Of a stretch of 64,000 bases of DNA, positions 1 through 8,466 are shown piece by piece (positions within the stretch are counted from its first letter, which is position 1; every line of letters begins with the position of its first letter). This stretch comes from Aquirufa rosea (GTDB lineage: Bacteria; Bacteroidota; Bacteroidia; Cytophagales; Spirosomataceae): contig NZ_SDHY01000005.1 in assembly GCF_004118285.1 (NCBI RefSeq), positions 1 to 64,000 on the forward strand. Direction: 5' to 3'. A program made the position numbers and the translations under genes. The notes under the pieces are model-generated. The model ran no database searches, had not been told where the DNA came from, and saw nothing but the letters and a program-made list of their open reading frames with translations.

Positions 1-27
1 CTGAGCCAGGATCAAACTCTCCATTGT
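1..27 (-). rRNA. rrs: 16S ribosomal RNA, 5' end only
   Basis: The first 20 bases are the exact reverse complement of the universal 16S 5' primer site (AGAGTTTGATCCTGGCTCAG). The gene is therefore on the minus strand and runs off the left edge; only its first ~27 nt are present. The exact 5' end is inferred from the usual seven bases before this site. Confidence 0.95.
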
Positions 28-149
28 AAATATTCTTTGGATGTTTGACTTGCTCTTATATATAATAAGAATTGTCTTTATCCTTGTCTTGAATGCTATT
101 CTTTACTCTTCATAACTAACTTAAATAATTATGAACTTTTTCCTTTTAT

Positions 150-167
150 CAACACGTCAAAGAACTC
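150..167 (-). promoter_or_regulatory. boxA-like antitermination element in rRNA leader
   Basis: Read on the minus strand this is GAGTTCTTTGACGTGTTG, about 120 nt before the 16S start. It resembles the boxA consensus (TGYTCTTTAACA) that loads Nus factors on rRNA transcripts, and similar GTTCTTTGAC stretches precede 16S genes in other Bacteroidota. The role is inferred from position and resemblance. Confidence 0.4.
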
Positions 168-320
168 TTTGTACTTACATTAACCTTAAATCACTCAAAA
201 ACTTGAAGACAAAAAAATTCGAAACTTAAAGTTTCGTATTCTTTTTTTTCTTATTCGCTTTTAAGCCATAAAGCCTCTCGTACTTCGAACAACTACCGTT
301 GTAGTCGCTAAATCGGAGTG

Positions 321-352
321 CAAAGATGTAGGTTTATTTTCCTTATTCCAAA
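321..352 (-). promoter_or_regulatory. rRNA operon promoter
   Basis: On the minus strand: TTTG (352-349), a 20-bp spacer, then CATCTTTG (328-321), close to the Bacteroidota -33 TTTG / -7 TAnnTTTG consensus. The -7 and following bases, CATCTTTGCACTCCGAT, recur exactly in the promoter of the initiator tRNA gene at 30172. Transcription should begin near 315. Confidence 0.7.
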
Positions 353-496
353 TCATTGCACAAAAAAATTATACCCCACCGCCTAATTCATTGAAACACA
401 AGGAGAAAAAAATGAAGAAAATTTAGCCTGATGGAACTAATGAAGAATTTTTAATAATATTGAGCCCAATACCTTAACCCTAATAATTAATACCTC

Positions 497-706
497 ATGT
501 TAAATCATCTCCCCCAGGAGGAATTCACCCTCCGTGAATTGGAAATCATTCGGCTCATTCAACTAGGATTTACCTCTCAAGAGATCGCTCAGCAATTGCA
601 TATCTCCGCTTTTACCACCAAGAAACATCGTGAAAACATTGCCAAAAAGATTGGCAGTCATGGAAAAAAAGAATTCAGAAGATTCATTCGAAATTTTAAA
701 ATTTAA
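497..706 (+). CDS. stand-alone LuxR/GerE-type HTH protein
   Basis: A 69-residue protein that is almost only a LuxR-family DNA-binding domain: residues ~11-58 contain the four-helix pattern with TLRELEIIRLI and SQEIAQQLHIS, then TTKKHRENIAKKIG as the recognition helix. There is no receiver, ligand-binding or ATPase domain, so it is a minimal DNA-binding protein or the remnant of a longer response regulator. It is the first gene after the rRNA promoter and diverges from it. The next gene starts about 180 bp downstream, so co-regulation with the 889-4601 cluster is possible but unproven. The purine-rich AGGAGG inside the gene (about 517-522) is coding and not a ribosome site for this start. Confidence 0.7.
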   Translation: MLNHLPQEEFTLRELEIIRLIQLGFTSQEIAQQLHISAFTTKKHRENIAKKIGSHGKKEFRRFIRNFKI

Positions 707-888
707 ATACATCATAAGTAAATCTCTACCTATAAAAAACAGAAACTCATCAAAAATAGGAGAAAAATAGGACTTCTTTCCCTACAAAAGAAGCTTAAAT
801 ATCCATGAGCTTTACATCAAGTTGGCCAAGCTTGGTGAATCCCGAAAAACCCATAAAGAGTAGGGGGAATTAATTACTATTTGTTCAA

Positions 889-1137
889 ATGAACTTGACA
901 AGAAACTACGCAAAACTTCAAAAGGTAATGGCTATTGCAATCCTTATTGGGCTTGCAGCCATATCAACCAAATCCAAAGGTACTAGTTTATATTTTGCCC
1001 AATGTTGTACTGCAACCATAAAACTTGAAAATAGGGATGTAACAATCTCAGTTACAAAATGTAGAACGACACTTATTGATGCTTGTGATGCTGCTTACAG
1101 AGAAGTGCGAAAAGCCGCTATAGCTCTGGGGGAATAA
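889..1137 (+). CDS. small exported Cys-containing protein, unknown
   Basis: An 82-residue protein I do not recognise. Residues ~14-31 form a hydrophobic segment (MAIAILIGLAAIS) like a Sec signal or anchor. The remainder is short and carries four cysteines: an adjacent pair (CC) just after the signal, then two more near the middle and end, enough for two disulfides in an exported protein. The start may be the Met at residue 1 or the one at residue 14. It lies 84 bp before a GLPGLI-family gene on the same strand, with a hairpin between them. Short exported peptides often sit beside outer-membrane genes in Bacteroidota, but no function can be assigned. Confidence 0.55.
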   Translation: MNLTRNYAKLQKVMAIAILIGLAAISTKSKGTSLYFAQCCTATIKLENRDVTISVTKCRTTLIDACDAAYREVRKAAIALGE

Positions 1138-1152
1138 TTTTCGAAAATGATG

Positions 1153-1191
1153 ATTATCAGGGTAATCCAAATTGAAGATTATCCTGATAAT
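1153..1191 (+). promoter_or_regulatory. intercistronic inverted repeat
   Basis: Arms at 1153-1166 (ATTATCAGGGTAAT) and 1178-1191 (ATTATCCTGATAAT) pair at 13 of 14 positions, the remaining one being a possible G-T pair, around an 11-nt loop. No T-run follows, so it is not a standard terminator. It could stabilise or process a shared transcript between the small exported protein and the GLPGLI gene. Confidence 0.45.
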
Positions 1192-1221
1192 ATATTAAGT
1201 ACAAATTATAATTAACTCTAA

Positions 1222-1983
1222 ATGAAAATGAGAATAATAGTCATAACTCTATTTTTCACCCTTTGGGGGATTAAATCTCTAGGACAAAATTCAGAAATCA
1301 ATGTAGTTTATAGTCTATTCAAAGGAGGCGATATTATCAATTTTGATGTGAAAATATTCGACGATTTTTCCACTTATAAAGCTCAAGAAGCAAATGTAAA
1401 TAATCTAAATGATATTACATTGAACGTCACAACACCAGGAGGTTACATCTTTGAAAAAATTAAAAAAGAAAATAAACTCTATTATTCCGAGTCAATAATG
1501 ACAAAACGCTTTTATGTTGTTGATTCATTACATCCGATGAAATGGAAAATAGGAAAAGAAATAAAATCAATTCTTGGATACCCTTGTCAAAAGGCACAAA
1601 CACATTTCAGAGGTAGAGACTATTTTGCTTATTTTACTAAAAAAATACCCGTAAACAATGGTCCATATAAGTTTGGGGGACTACCTGGTTTAATTCTTGA
1701 AGTATATTCAACAGATGAAGAAATAAAATATTTAGCGAAAAGCATCAATTTTTCTAAAAACACAATTAACCATATTCCTTCATATACAAAGTATCATAGT
1801 AAATACATTTCTCACCTAGATTTTGTTTCAATATATATAACTACTTGGAAAAGTATTATTGCCAAGCTCAAATCAAGAGCTGAAGATCATATTCCTGGAG
1901 ATGAAAACTACATTAAAAGCAATGAAATTGAAATTAAATATCCAGCATTACAGCTAGGAAGGGGTATAAATTTAAACGATTAG
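1222..1983 (+). CDS. GLPGLI family protein
   Basis: A 253-residue secreted protein with an N-terminal signal peptide (residues ~1-21, ending ...KSLGQ). It carries the family-defining GLPGLI motif at residues 153-158 inside the typical context YKFGGLPGLILEVY. The family (TIGR01200, 'Porph_ging') is restricted to Bacteroidota and its function is unknown. A single ILGYPCQKA segment matches the usual family pattern. Its stop is 33 bp from the outer-membrane protein gene at 2016, a pairing common for this family, so the two probably form an operon and act together in the envelope. Base composition is visibly AT-richer than in the housekeeping genes to the right. Confidence 0.85.
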   Translation: MKMRIIVITLFFTLWGIKSLGQNSEINVVYSLFKGGDIINFDVKIFDDFSTYKAQEANVNNLNDITLNVTTPGGYIFEKIKKENKLYYSESIMTKRFYVVDSLHPMKWKIGKEIKSILGYPCQKAQTHFRGRDYFAYFTKKIPVNNGPYKFGGLPGLILEVYSTDEEIKYLAKSINFSKNTINHIPSYTKYHSKYISHLDFVSIYITTWKSIIAKLKSRAEDHIPGDENYIKSNEIEIKYPALQLGRGINLND

Positions 1984-2015
1984 GTGTTTATAAGCGGATA
2001 AACAAACTGCCTAAA

Positions 2016-4601
2016 ATGACTGACAAGGGCAATTCATACAAAACAATTTTGGGGGTCATAGGGATTGTTTTTATAGGTTTATCATTCAATTGTCTTTCAC
2101 AAAATCCTAAAATCAATGCCAAAATTTTGGATGGAAGAACTGGTAAAATGATACTTCAGGGTATAGCTATCGTGGAGGATTCACTTGAAAACCATATCAA
2201 TTTCACTCAAATAGAAAATGGATTTCTTTCTATTGAAATTCCTAAGAATATAAGTATAAGGCTGACTGTAAATTCCTTAGGATATCAAAGCTATTGCCAA
2301 CAATTTCAAGATCAAGAGACAATTAGGAATCTCCATCTAATTTGCCTCCAGCCGGACACAACCTATCTGTTGGAAGAGGTTTATGTTAAAGCAAAACCTA
2401 TTTATCAAAATCAAGATACATTACTATACAAAGTTCAAGCACTAAAACTTCCCGGTGACCAAAAAATTGAAGATTTACTTAAGAGGCTACCTGGAATTAC
2501 GGTGGATGAATATTCAGGCAAAATAAAATATAAAAATAAGAGAATCCAGACAGTACTATTAGACGGGGAAAACTTGTTAGACCAAAATTATAGCCTAGCC
2601 ACTAAAAACATTGCCATTGATGATATAGATGAAGTTCAAGCCATTGAACATTTTACCGAGAATTCAATTATTAATAACTTGGGCAGCTCAGAAGAGGTTG
2701 CCTTAAATCTAACTTTTAAGAAAAAATTTACCTTGTCTAATTCCAGCAATATAGATGCAGGAATCATAGAAAGTTCACTTAACGCACTTCAAATTAAAAA
2801 TAATACATTAATCAATACACCAAAAATCAAAAGTATCATCAATGGCTCTTTTAACAATATCGGAAACAATAACTCCAGCATAGAATTTTCCAATGTTAAT
2901 TCTGATATTGCCACTTACTCCTTTCTACCTGAAAAATTAATTCCATTTGGCCCCTCCTTTTTAAATTCGGATTTACAAAAAACGAATCGAAATAATCAAC
3001 TTCAATTAGAGCTTAACTCAATCTTTAAACTTCATAATAAGTTTAAAATTAAGGTAACAAGCGCTAGGTTAAAAGATAAATATTCTATTATACAAGAAAA
3101 TGCTAGCTCTATCAACTTGCCAAACCAATCCTTCAGCATATCTGATAATCGACATGAAAAAACCATATTGGATTATTGGTTAAATTCGATTTATTCCAAA
3201 TATCAAGCATCTAAAAATTTAAATATTGAGTGGAAATACCATTATACCGAAGCTTCACTATTTAATTCAACAGAACAAGTAATTAATTCGGCTATAGACT
3301 TCAACTCAAATCAAAATTTTCAACAAAGGGACCATTTAGCTAATGTTATCATTACTTCTAAGTTGGGCCCTAATTCTGCTCTCATTTATACCTTTCAAAG
3401 CCTAATTAATACTAATGATTATGATCTCCATTATTTATATAAATTAATACCCCCAGTAGACAAATTCCAATTAATCAATCACCGGAATCATTTAATAAAA
3501 AACACATTCCAATTGATTCAAGTTTTTATTCCTAAAATTTTAATTGCTGAAACTAAATTGGATGCGAATCAAATTAAGCAGACGATATTCAATTTCGGCC
3601 TTTCCAGATATTCCGAAAAATCCATTAATTTGTCTCAAACTTTAAAAGGTAAGATTTCCAAACTGGACTATAACTTCACCGTCAACCACGAAGAAAATAG
3701 AATAGACAATAATGGGCACGAAAATAATTACTCTATTTTCAACTATTCATTTAAAACAAGTTTTCCATTTTTAGGTCAATTTATTGAATATAGAAACTCA
3801 AAATCAAATAAATCAAACTACCGTAATTATATTTTAACCGATAGTGTTTTTTTAAATAGTCGACATATTCGGCTTGATTCAAATCTAACCAATATCCCAA
3901 TTTTATACACTCATACCCTTAGTTTAAGTAATAGCATTCAAAATAACCTATACTATAATTTCAGTTATAGACATTCCAAGATAAATAGTGATTATTATCA
4001 GTCCCAAGAAATTACTAATCTGAATATTATTCAAAAAAATATTTGGTTAGACCAGTCGAATACAATGACCAATACTAAACTTGAAGTAAACTTTTTTGTC
4101 CAACCACTTTCCATTAATTTGAAAAGTATTGTTGAGTTCACCTCCTATCAGTTTCCCAATATTGTTAATAAATCCCAACTTAGAATTAATGAATCTTCAA
4201 CTTTTCATCTTGGAATGGGGTTCTCCACAGGTTATTTAAAAGGCTTTTCCATCCAAAATATTTTTCATTCCTACTATAATGCAATTGAGAACAATAGCAC
4301 TTTGTTTGAAAATTTTACCCTCAGAAACCAATTCCAATTATTCTTTAGTGTAAAAAAAATAGCCTACCGATTTGAATCGCAATCTTTTCAGTACAGCACT
4401 AATGCAAGTCCATTACATTTTTTGGATTTTTCAATCCTCTATCGTCCGGAAAAATCATCTTGGTCAATTGCGCTTAGAGGAATTAACTTATTGAACAATA
4501 CAGAGAAAAAATTCATAACAATTTCGGATTATGGAACTTCCTCCTTAACTAATCCCCTATTGGGTAGGTCATTGCTTATTTCATTTAGTTATACTCTTTG
4601 A
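2016..4601 (+). CDS. TonB-receptor-like outer-membrane beta-barrel protein
   Basis: An 861-residue protein. In order: a signal peptide (to about residue 30, ...NCLSQ); a carboxypeptidase-regulatory-like beta-sandwich (~33-110, with VNSLGYQSY); a plug-like region (~120-215) with LLKRLPGITVDEYSGKIKYKNKRIQTVLLDGENL and a DDIDEVQAIEHF segment; then ~640 residues of alternating Asn/Ser-rich strands ending in ...LLISFSYTL, as in a beta-barrel. This is the architecture of TonB-dependent-receptor-like proteins of Bacteroidota often found beside GLPGLI genes. I see no clear TonB box, so energised import is not established. It is probably last in a transcript with the genes at 889 and 1222. The substrate is unknown. 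It lies in the AT-rich accessory-looking region. Confidence 0.75.
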   Translation: MTDKGNSYKTILGVIGIVFIGLSFNCLSQNPKINAKILDGRTGKMILQGIAIVEDSLENHINFTQIENGFLSIEIPKNISIRLTVNSLGYQSYCQQFQDQETIRNLHLICLQPDTTYLLEEVYVKAKPIYQNQDTLLYKVQALKLPGDQKIEDLLKRLPGITVDEYSGKIKYKNKRIQTVLLDGENLLDQNYSLATKNIAIDDIDEVQAIEHFTENSIINNLGSSEEVALNLTFKKKFTLSNSSNIDAGIIESSLNALQIKNNTLINTPKIKSIINGSFNNIGNNNSSIEFSNVNSDIATYSFLPEKLIPFGPSFLNSDLQKTNRNNQLQLELNSIFKLHNKFKIKVTSARLKDKYSIIQENASSINLPNQSFSISDNRHEKTILDYWLNSIYSKYQASKNLNIEWKYHYTEASLFNSTEQVINSAIDFNSNQNFQQRDHLANVIITSKLGPNSALIYTFQSLINTNDYDLHYLYKLIPPVDKFQLINHRNHLIKNTFQLIQVFIPKILIAETKLDANQIKQTIFNFGLSRYSEKSINLSQTLKGKISKLDYNFTVNHEENRIDNNGHENNYSIFNYSFKTSFPFLGQFIEYRNSKSNKSNYRNYILTDSVFLNSRHIRLDSNLTNIPILYTHTLSLSNSIQNNLYYNFSYRHSKINSDYYQSQEITNLNIIQKNIWLDQSNTMTNTKLEVNFFVQPLSINLKSIVEFTSYQFPNIVNKSQLRINESSTFHLGMGFSTGYLKGFSIQNIFHSYYNAIENNSTLFENFTLRNQFQLFFSVKKIAYRFESQSFQYSTNASPLHFLDFSILYRPEKSSWSIALRGINLLNNTEKKFITISDYGTSSLTNPLLGRSLLISFSYTL

Positions 4602-4802
4602 TGTGAATCTTATAGATTTAAATTCAATCAATTGGAAGAAAATAACTTTTTTCTTGAAAAAGCAGAAAATGCATGGAATTACACTATTGAACTAAATTAG
4701 AAAAAATGATTTAATTGGGGAATTTAAGAATCTCATTAGTTTATTATACATTAAATACCTTATTCCAATCTATTACTGAAAAATTTTACAAATTAATTGT
4801 CC

Positions 4803-4810
4803 TAACTTTG
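4803..4810 (+). promoter_or_regulatory. possible -7 element of the pseudouridine synthase gene
   Basis: TAACTTTG matches TAnnTTTG exactly and lies 44 bp before the start codon at 4855. The -33 element is weak: only TTTT at 4784-4787 with a short spacer. Nothing else is seen in the 253-bp gap from 4602. Confidence 0.35.
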
Positions 4811-4854
4811 TCATCGCAAGCCTGAGCCAATTCAGACCTTTCAGAAGAACTAGA

Positions 4855-5580
4855 ATGAAAGACTACCACATCATATACGAGGATAATCACCTCCTAATTG
4901 TCAATAAAAGAGCAGGAATTCTTGTTCAAGGAGATAGTACGGGCGACCGTACTTTGACCGACGTATTAAAGGACTATATCAAGGAAAAATACCAAAAACC
5001 AGGGGCCGTTTTTTTACACCCTGTACATCGGTTAGACCGACCAGTCAGTGGATTAGTCGTTTTTGCTCGTACATCCAAAGCCTTGGAACGTATGATGGAA
5101 CTCTTTCGCAAAAGAGAAATTCAAAAAACATATTGGGCAGTTACCCGCAGAAAACCAGATCCTACTAAGGGAAAACTAACCCATTGGCTCCTAAAAAATG
5201 AGGCCAAAAACACCACTACGGCCTATGATTATCCTGAAGACAAAGCTCAAAAAGCGGAATTAAACTACAAATTATTAGGGAAAATAAATTTGTACTATCT
5301 AATTGAGGTAGAACCTCTTACAGGTAGACCTCATCAAATTCGAGTGCAACTTGCCACCTTGGGCTGCCCTATTCGTGGAGATATTAAATACGGATATGAC
5401 CGACCCAACCCAGACGGAAGTATTAACCTGCATGCCCGCCGATTATATTTCATTCACCCCATCAAGAAAACTCCAATCATCTGTAAAGCTGCAGTACCTA
5501 ACAATCCTTTCTGGGAGGAATTCCTTGAACTTGATACGGAAGAAGTAAAAGAAAAAAACTTAGACCACTTATACGAATAG
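4855..5580 (+). CDS. RluA-family RNA pseudouridine synthase
   Basis: A 241-residue enzyme that should isomerise uridine to pseudouridine in rRNA or tRNA. The catalytic motif HRLDRPVSG lies at residues 58-66, with Asp61 as the expected nucleophile. A second family motif, LTGRPHQIRVQLATLGCPIRGDIKYG, is in the C-terminal half. There is no N-terminal S4 domain, and the HRLDRP form of the motif resembles the TruC type (tRNA U65) as well as short RluA-like enzymes, so the target cannot be named. It converges with the Rrf2 gene, whose stop is one base away. Confidence 0.88.
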   Translation: MKDYHIIYEDNHLLIVNKRAGILVQGDSTGDRTLTDVLKDYIKEKYQKPGAVFLHPVHRLDRPVSGLVVFARTSKALERMMELFRKREIQKTYWAVTRRKPDPTKGKLTHWLLKNEAKNTTTAYDYPEDKAQKAELNYKLLGKINLYYLIEVEPLTGRPHQIRVQLATLGCPIRGDIKYGYDRPNPDGSINLHARRLYFIHPIKKTPIICKAAVPNNPFWEEFLELDTEEVKEKNLDHLYE

Positions 5581-5581
5581 A

Positions 5582-5989
5582 TTAGATTAACTCCTCTAAG
5601 GTAGTTTTTTCCAAAACGGATAGGTTGGCATCACGCCACTTGGCTAAAACAGAGCGCAACTTACAAGTTTCCTCATTGGCACAATCATCACACTTGCCAT
5701 AAAAATGCAAAGAAACACAAAGCGCTGGAGCGATAGGTCCATCTACAATACGAATGATTTTAGCAAAAGTCACTTGACTTGGTGGAATACGTAAATAATA
5801 TCCGCCACCTTTGCCTTTCTGACTTTGAAGTATTCCATGATTTCTTAATTCCAACAAAATAGCTTCTAAAAACTTTTTAGGAATATTCTCTGATTCTGCA
5901 ATGTGAGAAATCAACAATGGGCCTTTTTCATAAGCCTGAGCTAACACTTTCAACGCCTTCAAAGCATACTTTGCCTTCTTTGAAATCAT
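5582..5989 (-). CDS. Rrf2-family transcriptional regulator
   Basis: A 135-residue regulator of the Rrf2/IscR family. A winged helix occupies residues ~1-80 (ISKKAKYALKAL..., the recognition segment IPKKFLEAILLELRNHGIL, the wing GKGGGYYLR). The C-terminal part carries cysteines in ALCVSLHFYGKCDDCANEETCKL. Rrf2 proteins that bind a [2Fe-2S] cluster use three conserved Cys in this region, and the pattern here permits cluster binding, so iron-sulfur or redox sensing is plausible. A good promoter lies at 6019-6050. It is transcribed alone; no iron-sulfur or cysteine-metabolism genes are adjacent to reveal its targets. Confidence 0.88.
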   Translation of the reverse strand: MISKKAKYALKALKVLAQAYEKGPLLISHIAESENIPKKFLEAILLELRNHGILQSQKGKGGGYYLRIPPSQVTFAKIIRIVDGPIAPALCVSLHFYGKCDDCANEETCKLRSVLAKWRDANLSVLEKTTLEELI

Positions 5990-6018
5990 TTGTTAATGGG
6001 GATTTAATAGGAACTGAC

Positions 6019-6050
6019 CAAAGCTAAACATTTTATCAAGATTTGCCAAA
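6019..6050 (-). promoter_or_regulatory. promoter of the Rrf2 regulator
   Basis: On the minus strand: TTTG (6050-6047), a 20-bp spacer, then TAGCTTTG (6026-6019), matching the Bacteroidota consensus. The Rrf2 start codon is about 30 bp downstream. Confidence 0.65.
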
Positions 6051-6084
6051 TTCTCCAATTGTGATAAAAATCAGCTTAAATAAA

Positions 6085-6107
6085 AAAGGCCAACCCTGCG
6101 GTTGGCC
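6085..6107 (-). terminator. rho-independent terminator after rpsG
   Basis: An 8-bp perfect stem (GGCCAACC / GGTTGGCC, 6088-6095 and 6100-6107) with a 4-nt loop. On the minus strand it is followed by a run of six T. It closes the rpsL-rpsG transcript. Confidence 0.85.
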
Positions 6108-6125
6108 TCCTTAAAAATACAATCA

Positions 6126-6593
6126 TTAAAAACGGAAGTGTGAGAACGCTTTGTTCGCCTCCGCCATGCGGTGTGTATCATCTTTCTTCTTCACAGCAGC
6201 TCCTTCACCTTTAGATGCAGCAATGATTTCATTCGCTAAGCGATCCATCATCGTTTTGTCACCTCTTTTTCTAGCATATCCAATCAACCACTTCATTCCT
6301 AACGCAACTTTACGTTCAGCTCGTACTTCCGTTGGAACCTGAAAGTTAGCTCCACCTACACGGCGGCTCTTCACTTCTACAGATGGCATTACATTGTTTA
6401 ATGCTTTTTTCCAAGTTTCTAATCCATTCTCCTTAGTACGCTCTTCCACTTTATCTAAAGCATCGTAAAAAATTGTGAACGCCACAGATTTTTTACCGTC
6501 GTACATCAAATTGTTGACAAACTTGGTTACTAATACATCCCTAAATTTAGGGTCTGGTAATAAATAGCGCTTTTTTGGTTTCGCCTTTCTCAT
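6126..6593 (-). CDS. rpsG: 30S ribosomal protein S7
   Basis: A 155-residue protein matching uS7, the usual length. Diagnostic segments are [17 protein letters not shown] at the start, [20 protein letters not shown] in the middle and [17 protein letters not shown] at the end. uS7 nucleates assembly of the 16S 3' major domain. The gene follows rpsL by 70 bp. It is followed by a strong terminator instead of fusA, the usual next gene of the str operon. Confidence 0.97.
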   Translation of the reverse strand: MRKAKPKKRYLLPDPKFRDVLVTKFVNNLMYDGKKSVAFTIFYDALDKVEERTKENGLETWKKALNNVMPSVEVKSRRVGGANFQVPTEVRAERKVALGMKWLIGYARKRGDKTMMDRLANEIIAASKGEGAAVKKKDDTHRMAEANKAFSHFRF

Positions 6594-6663
6594 GGTGTTA
6601 AAGTTTAATGTCGACCCAACCTTCTGCCTTCACCTAGGCATACTGGATCTTTGTGTAAAAAAA

Positions 6664-7068
6664 TTATTTTTTCTTAGCTGGAGCTGCTGCTTGACCTGGT
6701 TTAGGACGCTTAGCACCATACTTTGAACGAGATTGTAAACGACCAGATACACCGGCAGTATCCAATGCTCCACGAATGATGTGATAACGTACACCTGGTA
6801 AGTCCTTCACACGTCCACCACGAATCAATACGATCGAGTGCTCTTGCAAATTGTGACCTTCTCCTGGAATGTAGGCATTCACCTCTTTCTGGTTAGTCAA
6901 ACGAACACGAGCTACCTTACGCATAGCTGAGTTTGGTTTCTTTGGAGTAGTTGTATACACACGCGTACAAACCCCTCTTCTTTGTGGACAAGAATCCAAA
7001 GCTGGTGACTTAGACTTCCAAGTCATTTGCTCACGGCCCTTGCGCACTAATTGCTGAATAGTTGGCAT
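6664..7068 (-). CDS. rpsL: 30S ribosomal protein S12
   Basis: A 134-residue uS12. Starts [13 protein letters not shown] and contains [24 protein letters not shown] and [21 protein letters not shown], the decoding-centre loops. The TPKKPNSA loop keeps the lysine whose replacement gives streptomycin resistance, so the sequence looks wild type. It has a short Ala/Pro/Lys-rich tail. It is the first gene of the rpsL-rpsG operon, driven by the promoter at 7163-7192. Confidence 0.97.
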   Translation of the reverse strand: MPTIQQLVRKGREQMTWKSKSPALDSCPQRRGVCTRVYTTTPKKPNSAMRKVARVRLTNQKEVNAYIPGEGHNLQEHSIVLIRGGRVKDLPGVRYHIIRGALDTAGVSGRLQSRSKYGAKRPKPGQAAAPAKKK

Positions 7069-7162
7069 TTTAAATAATTACCGTTTAAAATTTTAAATCT
7101 TTTTAATTCCCTTAATTGACTAAAACTCATTTGGATAGAGTAATGCTATAGTAACGGGGGTG

Positions 7163-7192
7163 CAAAGTTAGCAAATAGAAATAGAATTCAAA
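7163..7192 (-). promoter_or_regulatory. rpsL-rpsG promoter
   Basis: On the minus strand: TTTG (7192-7189), an 18-bp spacer and TAACTTTG (7170-7163), a full match to the Bacteroidota consensus. The leader before rpsL is about 90 nt. The promoter sits in the 140-bp gap between uxuA and rpsL. Confidence 0.75.
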
Positions 7193-7208
7193 ATATAGAT
7201 TGGCAATT

Positions 7209-8399
7209 TTATTTCAAAAAGCCCTCAATACCCAACTCTAATCCTCTCAACTCCGCCAAGCCTCTCAATCGACCAATCGCTGTATAGCCTGGATTTGTCT
7301 TTTTCCCTGCCTGCAAATCATCTAACATCTTGTGTCCATGATCGGGCCTAAATGGCATTCTGACATCTTTTCTACCCGCAGACATTCGATTTCTTTGTTC
7401 CACTACTAAAGCTTTCATCACTCCAAACATGTCCACATCTCCATCTAAATGATCCGCCTCATAAAAATTACCAAACTCATCTCTTCGGGTGGCGCGTAAA
7501 TGAATAAAATTAATTCGACTGCCCATTCGTTCCACCATACCTACCAAATCGTTGTCAGCCCTTACCCCATAACTACCTGTACAAAAACATAAGCCATTGT
7601 TTGGACTTTCATAAGCTGCCAGTAACTGCTGTGCATCTGATTCAGTGCTCACCACGCGAGGTAATCCTAATATTGGATAGGGAGGATCATCTGGATGAAT
7701 AGACAAATTTACGCCTGCTTCCTCAGCAACTGAAGTAATTTCCCTAATGAATTCATATAAATGCGCTCTTAATTCTTCCTCGCCAACATGGGCATAAGTA
7801 TCTAAAGCCTCTTGGAAGGACACTAAAGTAAAACTTTCCTCACTGCCAGGTAAGCCAGCAATAACATTGCGGATTAATTTTTCTCGTTGAGAAGGGCTTG
7901 ATTGATCAAACCATTCCTTTGCCCGCTGAATTTGTTCTGCGCTGTAGTGGTTTTCTGCGCTTGGCCTTTTTAATAAAAACAATTCAAATGCCGCAAACTC
8001 AGCTGCATCAAATCGCAAAGCCCTGGAACCATCTGGTAACTCAAAATCTAAATCGGTTCTTGTCCAGTCCAAAATGGGCATAAAATTATAACAAACAGTA
8101 TCCAGCCCAGCTTTAGCTAGATTCCGTATCGACTGCTTATAATTTTCAATGTATTTTTTAAAATTGCCTGAGCGAGTTTTTATCGCCTCATGAACCGGAA
8201 TACTTTCAATGACAGACCAGGTCAATCCTGCCGCCTCAATCATGCGTTTCCGCTCCAAAATATCATTTAATTCCCAAACTACCCCATTGGGTATCTGATG
8301 CAATGCTGTCACAATACCCGTTGCTCCCGCTTGGCGGACATCCGATAAACTCACCGGATCATTAGGTCCGAACCAACGCCAAGTTTGTTCTAATGCCAT
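7209..8399 (-). CDS. uxuA: mannonate dehydratase
   Basis: A 396-residue UxuA, the usual length. This enzyme dehydrates D-mannonate to 2-keto-3-deoxygluconate in glucuronate use. Recognisable segments are [26 protein letters not shown] at the start, the metal-site regions [10 protein letters not shown] and [27 protein letters not shown], and [14 protein letters not shown] near the end. It is isolated: uxuB, uxaC and kdgK are not beside it, so the rest of the pathway must be elsewhere. The upstream leader contains a 39-bp palindrome (8467-8505) that might be an operator or a dispersed repeat. Confidence 0.95.
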   Translation of the reverse strand: MALEQTWRWFGPNDPVSLSDVRQAGATGIVTALHQIPNGVVWELNDILERKRMIEAAGLTWSVIESIPVHEAIKTRSGNFKKYIENYKQSIRNLAKAGLDTVCYNFMPILDWTRTDLDFELPDGSRALRFDAAEFAAFELFLLKRPSAENHYSAEQIQRAKEWFDQSSPSQREKLIRNVIAGLPGSEESFTLVSFQEALDTYAHVGEEELRAHLYEFIREITSVAEEAGVNLSIHPDDPPYPILGLPRVVSTESDAQQLLAAYESPNNGLCFCTGSYGVRADNDLVGMVERMGSRINFIHLRATRRDEFGNFYEADHLDGDVDMFGVMKALVVEQRNRMSAGRKDVRMPFRPDHGHKMLDDLQAGKKTNPGYTAIGRLRGLAELRGLELGIEGFLK

Positions 8400-8466
8400 A
8401 GTAATTCTTTGTGTTTTTTAAATTTTTCTTTATCGGTATGATTTAACGCTAAGTTTTACCTCTGAG

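Larger units (their letters stand above)
28..496. other. 16S rRNA leader and upstream spacer
   Basis: No protein gene is visible. Positions 28 to about 315 are the transcribed minus-strand leader of the rRNA operon, AT-rich, with a boxA-like stretch at 150-167. The promoter lies at 321-352. From about 353 to 496 I see no supported element; this is the spacer to the divergent HTH gene at 497. Confidence 0.6.

Noticed and set aside
514-525. Strong Shine-Dalgarno-like AGGAGG near the LuxR-type gene
   Set aside because: It lies inside the coding frame (Gln-Glu-Glu) and is followed only by an out-of-frame GTG; Bacteroidota ribosomes rarely use such sites.
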